The position numbers were made by a program, and so were the translations under genes. Shown here in pieces: positions 1-6,507 of a stretch of 13,116 nt of DNA; the stretch's first letter is position 1; the number at the start of each line of letters is the position of its first letter. The stretch lies in the NCBI GenBank assembly GCA_016839635.1, contig JAEOTV010000186.1, positions 1 to 13,116 on the forward strand, written 5' to 3'. The DNA comes from Promethearchaeota archaeon. GTDB taxonomy: Archaea > Asgardarchaeota > Lokiarchaeia > Sigynarchaeales > SOKP01. The notes beneath the pieces are model-generated. The model had not been told where the DNA came from and did not search any database. It saw nothing but the letters and a program-made list of their open reading frames with translations.

Positions 1-168
1 GTTCTTGCCCAGAAATTGAAAGAAAATGAAGTTAAAATTACCGAAGAGTTACTCTCAGTTCAAGGGACACCGGTAGATTTGAAAGGTTATTATAAACCTG
101 ATGATGAAATTGCCGAGAAAATGATGCGTCCGAGCGAGACTTTTAATGCTGCGCTCGATGCATTATAA
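1..168 (+). CDS. icd: Monomeric NADP-dependent isocitrate dehydrogenase, C-terminal end (partial)
   Basis: Only the last 55 codons lie in the window, in frame 1, ending at TAA 166-168. Visible features are a helix-like [17 protein letters not shown] stretch, then [15 protein letters not shown] and the terminal [15 protein letters not shown] recognise this as the C-terminus of the monomeric (about 740-residue) isocitrate dehydrogenase family, whose members end in a QGKPVDxGGYY...MRPSxTFNAAL pattern. The enzyme oxidises isocitrate to 2-oxoglutarate and CO2 with NADP+ in the cytosol. The catalytic part is outside the window. This monomeric type is mainly bacterial and is distinct from the dimeric enzyme usual in archaea, so transfer from bacteria is likely. 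The downstream gene is convergent. The assignment rests on the tail motif only. Confidence 0.85.
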   Translation, partial: VLAQKLKENEVKITEELLSVQGTPVDLKGYYKPDDEIAEKMMRPSETFNAALDAL

Positions 169-176
169 TTTCAAGA

Positions 177-186
177 TTTTTTTTTT
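177..186 (+). terminator. Oligo-T transcription terminator after isocitrate dehydrogenase
   Basis: An uninterrupted run of ten T starts 9 bases after the TAA at 168. Archaeal RNA polymerase terminates on such U-tracts without a GC hairpin. A short AT-only near-palindrome (200-219, core ATAATATTAT) lies just downstream, between the two convergent genes. It may help terminate from the other side, but it is too AT-rich to be convincing. Confidence 0.45.
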
Positions 187-246
187 ACTTATTTTTAATT
201 GAAATAATATTATTATTCAGCACTTAACATGAATTTTTTGCTGTTC

Positions 247-597
247 TTAACAAAATTTGATCTGTTGAATCAATTCAAAAACATTAAATGGTTTTACCTT
301 AAAACAAATTGCCCCTGAAGCTAACACTTTTTCTTTCACGCTTGAATCGCCACTTACAATTATAATTTTTGCGGTTTTTTCTAATTCCAAAATTGCTTCA
401 GTTGCTTCAATTCCATTTTTATACGGCATATGATAATCCATTATGATGTAATCTGGTTTTTTTATGAATGTTTGGAATTTAGTAACAGCCTCTTCACCAT
501 TTGTAGCATTATCAATTATCTTAAAACCTGTCAAGACGAAGATTTTATTATAAATCTCTAAAACAGAAGGATCATCATCTACAATAAAGACATTCAT
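247..597 (-). CDS. Single-domain (CheY-like) response regulator receiver protein
   Basis: A 116-residue protein made only of a receiver domain. Visible landmarks, numbered from the ATG at 597, are the acidic pocket DDD at 7-9, the phospho-acceptor Asp54 in IIMDYHMPYKNG, Ser82 in the IIIVSGD strand and Lys102 followed by Pro103 (KVKPF). All residues for Asp phosphorylation and signalling are therefore present. There is no output domain, so it should act by protein-protein contact or as a phosphotransfer intermediate. No histidine kinase is nearby. I chose the ATG at 597 over an upstream in-frame TTG at 618 because MNVFIVDDD begins the first beta strand and a GGTGGA motif lies 7 bases upstream. 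The gene converges on the isocitrate dehydrogenase gene. Confidence 0.88.
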   Translation of the reverse strand: MNVFIVDDDPSVLEIYNKIFVLTGFKIIDNATNGEEAVTKFQTFIKKPDYIIMDYHMPYKNGIEATEAILELEKTAKIIIVSGDSSVKEKVLASGAICFKVKPFNVFELIQQIKFC

Positions 598-604
598 AAC
601 TTCG

Positions 605-610
605 TCCACC
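605..610 (-). promoter_or_regulatory. Probable ribosome-binding site of the receiver gene
   Basis: On the minus strand GGTGGA lies 7 bases before the ATG at 597 and resembles the archaeal GGTG-type Shine-Dalgarno sequence. It supports the ATG start over the upstream TTG at 618, which would place this motif inside the coding region. A TATA-like stretch (minus strand TTTATATTA, about 628-636) lies about 30-40 bases upstream of that ATG. Confidence 0.4.
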
Positions 611-649
611 GTTCTCAAGAATAAATAATATAAATGAAATAAAATTTAT

Positions 650-895
650 TTATTGATTAAATATGCCTAAATAATCTAGGACTTTGTTTTTAATTTTATC
701 CATCGTAATTGTATCGGTAATTTCTTCCAAGTAATTAATTGTAAAAGTGAGCTTACCAGCGACTGTTTCTACAGGGATTATAAGTTCTATATAGGGAGTT
801 CCGGATGTAATAAATATGAAGGGATCTAATTCCAAGGACCCATATTTGTCAGGATAATCCAACCTACCTAGATTAGTTATTGCTAAAACTGGCAT
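650..895 (-). pseudogene. C-terminal remnant of a condensation-domain-like acyltransferase
   Basis: This 81-residue reading frame begins MPVLAITNLGRLDYPDKYG and ends in an amphipathic segment. ITNLGRLDYPDKYGSLEL, a later SGTP segment, a GKLTFTINY strand and a terminal helix resemble the last 80 or so residues of the chloramphenicol-acetyltransferase/NRPS-condensation superfamily (stand-alone condensation or WS/DGAT-like acyltransferases, normally 400-450 residues). The catalytic HHxxxDG half is missing. The frame stays open upstream to a stop at 1007-1009 but has no further Met, so the coding-like segment may run a little beyond 895. I read it as a truncated gene. Less likely, it is a real short protein starting at this ATG. 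It precedes the receiver gene on the same strand. Confidence 0.5.
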
Positions 896-984
896 TTTAG
901 GAATTTGCTTTCTCGCGCTCTTATTTGCAATATTTTTTTCATCACTGCTAAAAGTATGAATTTTTTCATATCTACTGAAATTCG

Positions 985-1290
985 ATGGTACTAAAAGAGG
1001 GATACATTAAATTAAAAAAAGTTAAAGGTGTTAGAAAGCGTTTTTATGAGTTAACCTCAATTGCTTATTATAATTATCTCCAATTATTTCGAATCCTCAA
1101 ATCAAATTCTGAATTATATTCAAGATTGAATCTCCTAAATGATGAATTAAATGTAAAGAGGTCTGAATTCAAAAATATCTATGGATATTCAATTATAAAT
1201 GCCCAAGTTAATCAATTTTTAAAGGCATGGCCCTTGGTTGAGAAATTAGTTTTATTGTTCAAGGAGGCAATGGAGAGATTTAAAGAATGA
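985..1290 (+). CDS. Hypothetical 101-residue helical protein
   Basis: I do not recognise this protein. It is Lys/Leu/Asn-rich and looks all-helical, with a basic N-terminus (LKKVKGVRKRF), two or three amphipathic segments and no predicted membrane segment, Cys cluster or signal peptide. There is no Shine-Dalgarno motif before the ATG. Its 5' end overlaps the opposite-strand acyltransferase remnant by about 25 bases of open frame. The stop TGA overlaps an ATG (ATGA at 1287-1290) of a short interrupted frame. Because it sits among gene fragments, it may itself be a leftover of a larger gene or mobile element, but I see no transposase motif. That it is coding at all is uncertain. Confidence 0.4.
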   Translation: MVLKEGYIKLKKVKGVRKRFYELTSIAYYNYLQLFRILKSNSELYSRLNLLNDELNVKRSEFKNIYGYSIINAQVNQFLKAWPLVEKLVLLFKEAMERFKE

Positions 1291-1421
1291 ACATTTTAAA
1301 AGGGCTTTTTAATTTAGATTTAAATGTCGTATCTCAAACTAAAAAAGAGTAACCATCATACTACCCAAAATTAAATCGATTAGAGCGAAATTCAAGTGAT
1401 ATTTGGGAAGCTGTGAAGTAA
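1287..1421 (+). pseudogene. Short interrupted reading frame, translationally overlapping the 101-residue ORF
   Basis: An ATG at 1287 overlaps the preceding stop as ATGA, an arrangement typical of coupled genes. The frame reads MNILKGLFNLDLNVVSQTKK, a Glu, then TAA at 1350-1352. It continues without further stops as PSYYPKLNRLERNSSDIWEA to a second TAA at 1419-1421. The continuation has a protein-like composition, which suggests a small gene broken by one nonsense change. At this length chance is a serious alternative, and no homologue is recognised. Confidence 0.22.
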
Positions 1422-1445
1422 AGGACTAATTCCTTAATAAAAAAA

Positions 1446-1468
1446 GGAAAAAATCAATTTTTTATTCC
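1446..1468. repeat. AT-rich imperfect palindrome, possible terminator
   Basis: GGAAAAAAT and ATTTTTTATTCC form an inverted repeat around a 2-base centre, with a small bulge and a run of six T on the + strand. It could end transcription from the short frames at 985-1421. The stem is almost all A-T, so the call is weak. Confidence 0.25.
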
Positions 1469-1490
1469 ATGAATAAAAAGATGAAATAAA

Positions 1491-1577
1491 ATGACAGAAA
1501 TTAAATTTCCAGAACGGTTTATTTGGGATGCTGCAACATCTAGCTATCAGATTGAAGTATTTTTAATTCAAATTTAA
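1491..1577 (+). pseudogene. N-terminal stub of a family 1 glycoside hydrolase (beta-glucosidase type)
   Basis: The ATG at 1491 opens a 28-codon frame whose first 22 residues, MTEIKFPERFIWDAATSSYQ then IE, match the N-terminus of GH1 enzymes. The family signature there is F-x-W-G-x-A-[TS]-[SA]-[SAT]-[YF]-Q-x-E-G. Here the usual Gly after FIW is Asp, and homology stops right after the Glu. The frame then reads VFLIQI and ends. A full GH1 protein is about 420-500 residues with catalytic glutamates near positions 165 and 350, none of which is here. This is therefore a truncated relic with a breakpoint near 1557, about 100 bases upstream of the candidate PadR operator. Confidence 0.7.
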
Positions 1578-1622
1578 GAATCTTAAATTTAAAAAAAATG
1601 ATGAAAATTGCTTTTCATTAAA

Positions 1623-1630
1623 TTTAAATA
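1623..1630 (+). promoter_or_regulatory. Candidate TATA box for the PadR-ABC operon
   Basis: TTTAAATA matches the archaeal TATA consensus and would place the transcription start near 1650-1655, giving a leader of about 45 bases that contains the candidate operator. A second possibility is ATTTAAAC at 1649-1656, which would put the operator between TATA and the start site. The sequence alone does not choose between them. Confidence 0.3.
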
Positions 1631-1656
1631 TCAAATATAATATTTCGCATTTAAAC

Positions 1657-1673
1657 ATGTAAATATTTGACAT
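1657..1673. promoter_or_regulatory. Candidate PadR operator (ATGT-N9-ACAT)
   Basis: The sequence ATGTAAATATTTGACAT is a near-palindrome whose halves agree at 6 of 8 positions. PadR-family repressors are known to bind ATGT/ACAT dyads with a spacer of about 8 bases; here the spacer is 9. It ends 23 bases before the PadR start codon, which fits autorepression of the whole operon. A short direct repeat (ATTGATGTATTGATAT, within 1677-1692) follows directly and could be a second contact site. Confidence 0.5.
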
Positions 1674-1696
1674 ATATTGATGTATTGATATAAATA

Positions 1697-2251
1697 ATGA
1701 GTACTAAAAAATTAGTTGAGAATATTGAACAGTCAATGAAGAGTGGATATGTCAGTTTGCTTATTTTATTAGCTCTTGAAAAAGAACCGGCTAATGGTTA
1801 TAAATTAATGAAAAAGATATCTGAGGAAACTTTTGGGGAATGGCGACCAACTAATTCAACAATGTATCCCTATCTTTCCAATCTCACAAATAGGGGATTA
1901 ATTCAATATGAAAAAAAGAAAACAGGGCAAAGAGAAAGCAAAGAATATTCCCTCACAACCAAGGGTAAAGATGTTCTAAAGATGTTGGTAGAAAAACAAC
2001 AAGAAATGAATTTATCTTTATTAAGTATGATTTCAACCGTCTTGGATGTTAAAAGCCTCCCAAGTAATTTTCTGGATTTTTTTAATCAATCTTATCGTGA
2101 ACATATCCTAATAGATAAATCTAATAAAGAAAAAGTTGACATTCTCAGCCAACGAATTGAAATTATAAATTTAATTCTAGAAATCATCGAAAAGAATAAA
2201 GTTGAAATGGAAAAAGAATTAGAAAAACTAAAAAACAAAATGAGTAAATAA
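1697..2251 (+). CDS. PadR-family transcriptional regulator
   Basis: A 184-residue cytosolic DNA-binding protein. Residues about 15-95 form the PadR winged helix. Visible landmarks are the opening strand/helix GYVSLLILLALEKEPANGYKLMKKI, the conserved PTNSTMYPYLSNLTNRGLI recognition-helix region (family pattern STxYPxLxxLexxGLI) and the wing ending in KEYSLTTKGKDVL. Residues about 135-184 are a charged coiled coil (KVEMEKELEKLKNKM), the usual PadR dimerisation arm. The start ATG has no Shine-Dalgarno sequence, consistent with a leaderless or short-leader mRNA. The stop lies 4 bases before the permease ATG, so the two are surely co-transcribed. PadR proteins next to ABC exporters commonly repress the pump gene and themselves and are released by the pump's ligand. 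The ligand here is unknown. Confidence 0.9.
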   Translation: MSTKKLVENIEQSMKSGYVSLLILLALEKEPANGYKLMKKISEETFGEWRPTNSTMYPYLSNLTNRGLIQYEKKKTGQRESKEYSLTTKGKDVLKMLVEKQQEMNLSLLSMISTVLDVKSLPSNFLDFFNQSYREHILIDKSNKEKVDILSQRIEIINLILEIIEKNKVEMEKELEKLKNKMSK

Positions 2252-2255
2252 GAAC

Positions 2256-5200
2256 ATGGGTGTAATACTAAAAATCGCATTACGTAATATGAAAAGGCGT
2301 AAAACACGTTATATTCTAACAACGATAACACTTGTTATTAGTGTTGCGTTGTTTGGTGGTGTTTTAATTGTATCGGATTCATTCAATGTAATGATGCTGG
2401 ATACGATAGATGAGCAGTTAGGTACTGCAGATATCTTAATTAGATCTGCTAATAGTACTGACGGTTGGTTTGATCCTGATGAAATTAATAGTGAAATTGA
2501 AGATATAAGACATATTGAATCGACAGCTTACCGGATTTCTGGTTTCAATGTTTATATTAGTGCAACTGGTAGTGGAAACCAAGTAGACAATAGCACAAGA
2601 ACCGGGATATATGGTATCGATCATCAAGATCCAGATGAACGAGCTTTAGGTGGAAAGCCTTTTATATTAGATTCAGTGAGTACTGATGATACAATTGAAG
2701 AACTGCTTAATTATATGCACAAGGATACTGGAGATAAAGTAATGGTTATTTCTGAATCATTAAAAATTCAATTAGGAAAAAATTTTAAAGTAAATGATAG
2801 TGTTTGGATCCTACCAAATGAGGGAGAATTTTTGGGCTATGATCCTCTAAATACAGGAACTTGGCTTGAATATACTGTTGTAGCTATAATAAGGGATATA
2901 GGTGAAGGGAAGGATTTCGATCCAGATAACCCATCAGAATCTTCAATGAACCTAGTAGGATTTGGTGGAGGAGGACAAGGTATATTTGCAAATATTAATA
3001 ATACTCATGAACTAGTAGATGGCACAGAAAATCATACTGGTGAATATAATCTAGGTGTTGTAGGTGTTGATAATATTTATACCGTATCTTCTGTAGTCGA
3101 AGACATTGAAAATACATTAGAAGATCTTAATGATGCAAGAGATTGGAAAGTTAATGACTTAAAATCAAGTAATTTAGAGATGATAGGTACTACAATGAGT
3201 ACATTAAGGACTGTCTTTCTAATTTTTGGTTTAGTTGCATTAATTCTCTCAATTATACTAATGATGAATATTTTTAACATTATTAAAAAAGAACAGGAAT
3301 ATGAAACTGGTATGTTCCAAGCAATAGGAGCATCTAAATCTGAAACTTTTAAACTATTTTTAACACAAGGTATGGTGATGGGTATAATTGGAACAACATT
3401 AGGGACAATATCTTCCTATTTCATATCATATGTAATTTTTTCAGTCACATTACAAACAATTCAAAGTATTGCAGCCTCATTTGGAGGACTCTCAATTTCA
3501 AATTTTGAAATTGTTTTATTACCTATGACTCTAATAACAACATTTATAGTCGGGTTAGTTTCTACAATTTTTGCTTCACTTTACCCTAGTTGGAAAGCAA
3601 GTCGCAAACCTATCATTGAATGTTTAAATCCAATCGAAGAAAAGTCTAAAAGGGAGAAAAAACATTATTGGAAAAGAATATTACTCTTCATTTCAGGGAG
3701 TCTACTTATCTCTTCTGGGGCAATGCTTATGATTTTTACACCTGAAACTACAACGGCATTTGTGCCATCTGCACAATCAATGCCTGGGATGGATCAAGGA
3801 ATGGTGGTTACGATGTTTGCTCCAATTTTAATCTTATTTGGGATTATTTGGGTAATTGTACTTAGCATAAAACCACTTAACAAAGCTTTCATAGTTTTGT
3901 TTTCTCCTTATCTACGGAAAACAAGATTATTAACTGAAAAGAATATATTAAGACATCGAAAAAGAACAAGTCTGACATTTACTATGATTGCTTTAACAAC
4001 AAGTTTTCTTATAGGGATGAGTGTAATGATGGATTCAATGAGAGCAGGTATAGGTACCACCATTGATAACTTTATGGGGGCAGATATTCGACTTTATACT
4101 TTTAATACTCCCAGATCTTTCGAAGAAGGCCTTATTAATCAATCAGGAGTAGATGATGTTATGGGAGTAACTCATCAAAATGCACAAATTCAAATAGATA
4201 GCGATTGGATTGGTCATAGCTTACTTGAGAGTGAATATAATACTTCAATTATGATGAATATACTAGACACAGAAAAAGCTAAAGAACATCTAACTAAAAC
4301 TGTTATAATTTCCCCTACACCAATGACTCTTAATGAAATGTTGGATGAATTGAGAATTGGCAATAATATCATAATTGATGAAGATTTTGCTGATGATTAT
4401 AATTTGAATGTTGGTAGAAATTTATCTGTAAAATTTTCACTAGGAACAACTTATGCGAATCTAACCGCAATACTTAATGCAGATGATTATAATGCTCATG
4501 AAGATACATTTATAGCAAATATGACAGTTATCGCAATTATTCGGAGCATTCAGGGATTTTCGTCACTAGATCTATTGGGTGCTCAGAGTGCAGGAAAAAC
4601 TTATAATATGTTTATCTCTTGGGAAACTTACGAAGAAATAGCAAATAAGAACTTACCTGGAGGAGGTACTGATCTAGTTTTCAGACAATTAACTCAAACG
4701 GGAAACCCTATGTTGGATTTAGCTCAACCAAATTGGTTTGACTTTTCTGGTGTTGAGACTATTCTTAATAGCATTACTGGAATTGATTATTATACAACTA
4801 GAATGGATTATTTTACACCTACAGCTTTTAACGGTTCAATAATAAATTATGCTGGTTCGGTTGCTGGTATTCATACAAATTCAACTGCTAAACTTAAGTC
4901 TGATTCATACTTTGGAAACAATAGTATTGTAAGCAAAAAGGTTGGATATGTTGGGTCTACAATGGAAGAATTACTCAATACTACAGAAAATGTATGTGTA
5001 GTGGATGAAGCTTTCATTAAAAATAATCCTGCAATAGGAATCGGTGATAATTTAACAATTTTTCCACAACAATTCATATTGGATACTATTTATGCTGGAA
5101 ATTTTCCATATATCACAACGCTTATTCCTTATAATTATACATCAATATTAGGAAATACTGCAAATTTAGCACTCTCTGATGATATTTACCTATCAATTGT

Positions 5201-6440
5201 GAGTAATCGGGAATGGCTTGCATTCAATATAACTACAAGTTTATTTACACCTAATTTATATAAGGCGATAAATGTCACAATTGAAACGTCAGTAAATGCC
5301 TCTGTAGATAAGCTGGATTTGGAAGCATTTAACATTTATACTAATACATTTGAAAAACTAGGTTCTATTAATAATATCATTGAAACTAACAATACTTTTA
5401 CTTTTGATTTAAACCATTATTATGTTGATCCAATGAATAATATTAAATTAAGAATTGTAGGTTATAATTCCACTTATAATAATAACTATAATTTAACAAT
5501 TGATAGTCTAAAATTTGGAGTAGCTAGATCCGCGTATCCAATAGACGCCTCAACATGGCCAAAATTTGAAATCATTGGAATTATAGAAGCCCCCACATTA
5601 TATAATACTGAAAAATACAATTGGTATGCTGGTTTTGAGTCAGGTTATGATATTAGTGGAAATTCAATATTTATAAATTATGAAAAAGCAAGAAATGTTA
5701 TATATTCTGACTATAGAGGATCTAATTATTCTAATGATAAGGTAACTTCAGTGCTAGTTCACTGTGATCACCCAGAAAATATAACAACTCATAAAAATTC
5801 GTTGTTTCAAAATCTCCATTTTATGGTAGGGGGTTATTGGTCAATAATAGACCTCAAAAGTTTTACTCTCTCAATTCGGACCAATGTTTATGACTGGTTT
5901 ACGTGGGTGGAGAAAGGAGTGCACGATGAAGATGTTTTAGAAGAACAAGTTAATTATATAGAAGATCGAGGTTATCTTATAATATTTTCTTTTACAAAAT
6001 CATTTATGAGTTCTACTTTCCAAACAATGATTAATTTAATCGTTTTCATTATGAATGGTTTGCTTATCTTTGCGATAATAATTGCTATGATTGGATTAAC
6101 TCTTCATAGTCTTCTTACAACCATGGCACGGAGAAGGGAAATAGGTATGCTCAGATCAATAGGATTAAGCAAAAAAGGTGTAATTCGTTCAATATCAGGA
6201 GAAACTTTAATTTTAGCACTTTTGGGTGTATTAACAGGTATATTTGCAGGATTAATACAAGGATCTTTGATGGTGGATGCTATGCCTTCCGGTGGATTCC
6301 TCGCAGTTACTTGGACAATTCCTTGGTTAACTATTGGTATTTTGGTAATGACAGTTTTAATAACCGTAATTCTGAGTTCAAGATATCCCGCAAAATGGGC
6401 AGCTAACTTGAATATAATAGACGCGGTGAGAACAAGATGA
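2256..6440 (+). CDS. Very large fused FtsX/MacB-type ABC transporter permease
   Basis: A 1394-residue membrane protein with two FtsX modules fused in one chain. Approximate layout: membrane helix 20-42; outer domain 1 at 44-316 (MacB periplasmic-core-like); helices 319-342, 372-395 and 418-440; a two-helix linker (473-494, 517-538); helix 571-592; outer domain 2 at 594-1255; helices 1258-1286, 1317-1338 and 1352-1375. Each FtsX module has the cytoplasmic coupling motif (FQAIGASKSE near 356, MLRSIGLSKKG near 1295). The layout of about ten helices recalls Bce-type permeases, but here both modules carry an outer domain and the second is exceptionally large. Such permeases work with an ABC ATPase as mechanotransmission or extrusion machines (MacB, LolCDE, BceAB); no substrate can be named. 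Outer domain 2 repeats a MacB-like motif (near 706-728 and 916-937) and holds a beta-rich insert at about 978-1088. N-x-S/T sequons cluster in the outer domains (about 5 and about 19). Confidence 0.9.
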   Translation: MGVILKIALRNMKRRKTRYILTTITLVISVALFGGVLIVSDSFNVMMLDTIDEQLGTADILIRSANSTDGWFDPDEINSEIEDIRHIESTAYRISGFNVYISATGSGNQVDNSTRTGIYGIDHQDPDERALGGKPFILDSVSTDDTIEELLNYMHKDTGDKVMVISESLKIQLGKNFKVNDSVWILPNEGEFLGYDPLNTGTWLEYTVVAIIRDIGEGKDFDPDNPSESSMNLVGFGGGGQGIFANINNTHELVDGTENHTGEYNLGVVGVDNIYTVSSVVEDIENTLEDLNDARDWKVNDLKSSNLEMIGTTMSTLRTVFLIFGLVALILSIILMMNIFNIIKKEQEYETGMFQAIGASKSETFKLFLTQGMVMGIIGTTLGTISSYFISYVIFSVTLQTIQSIAASFGGLSISNFEIVLLPMTLITTFIVGLVSTIFASLYPSWKASRKPIIECLNPIEEKSKREKKHYWKRILLFISGSLLISSGAMLMIFTPETTTAFVPSAQSMPGMDQGMVVTMFAPILILFGIIWVIVLSIKPLNKAFIVLFSPYLRKTRLLTEKNILRHRKRTSLTFTMIALTTSFLIGMSVMMDSMRAGIGTTIDNFMGADIRLYTFNTPRSFEEGLINQSGVDDVMGVTHQNAQIQIDSDWIGHSLLESEYNTSIMMNILDTEKAKEHLTKTVIISPTPMTLNEMLDELRIGNNIIIDEDFADDYNLNVGRNLSVKFSLGTTYANLTAILNADDYNAHEDTFIANMTVIAIIRSIQGFSSLDLLGAQSAGKTYNMFISWETYEEIANKNLPGGGTDLVFRQLTQTGNPMLDLAQPNWFDFSGVETILNSITGIDYYTTRMDYFTPTAFNGSIINYAGSVAGIHTNSTAKLKSDSYFGNNSIVSKKVGYVGSTMEELLNTTENVCVVDEAFIKNNPAIGIGDNLTIFPQQFILDTIYAGNFPYITTLIPYNYTSILGNTANLALSDDIYLSIVSNREWLAFNITTSLFTPNLYKAINVTIETSVNASVDKLDLEAFNIYTNTFEKLGSINNIIETNNTFTFDLNHYYVDPMNNIKLRIVGYNSTYNNNYNLTIDSLKFGVARSAYPIDASTWPKFEIIGIIEAPTLYNTEKYNWYAGFESGYDISGNSIFINYEKARNVIYSDYRGSNYSNDKVTSVLVHCDHPENITTHKNSLFQNLHFMVGGYWSIIDLKSFTLSIRTNVYDWFTWVEKGVHDEDVLEEQVNYIEDRGYLIIFSFTKSFMSSTFQTMINLIVFIMNGLLIFAIIIAMIGLTLHSLLTTMARRREIGMLRSIGLSKKGVIRSISGETLILALLGVLTGIFAGLIQGSLMVDAMPSGGFLAVTWTIPWLTIGILVMTVLITVILSSRYPAKWAANLNIIDAVRTR

Positions 6441-6497
6441 TTGATTTATATAAAGTAAACATAAGAGGTTTAGAAAATGTCAATTAAAAAGAAAAAA

Positions 6498-6503
6498 GTG
6501 AGG
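6498..6503 (+). promoter_or_regulatory. Ribosome-binding site of the first ABC ATPase
   Basis: GTGAGG lies 4 bases before the ATG at 6508. It is complementary to the 16S 3' end but closer to the start than usual. An alternative ATG two codons on (6514) would have a spacing of 10. Confidence 0.4.
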
Positions 6504-6507
6504 AAAA

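Noticed and set aside
985..1290. 101-residue ORF as a transposase (TnpB-like) fragment
   Set aside because: No RuvC, zinc-ribbon or HTH motif and no terminal repeats nearby; resemblance was only general basic, helical composition.
2092..2331. Minus-strand 79-codon frame over the end of padR and the permease start
   Set aside because: It is antisense to two well-supported genes; its hydrophobic, Ser/Phe-rich translation is what lysine-rich sense codons give on the other strand.
6437..6487. 16-codon frame (MIDLYKVNIRGLENVN) overlapping the permease stop as ATGA
   Set aside because: Too short to support as a gene; at most a reinitiation leader between permease and ATPase.
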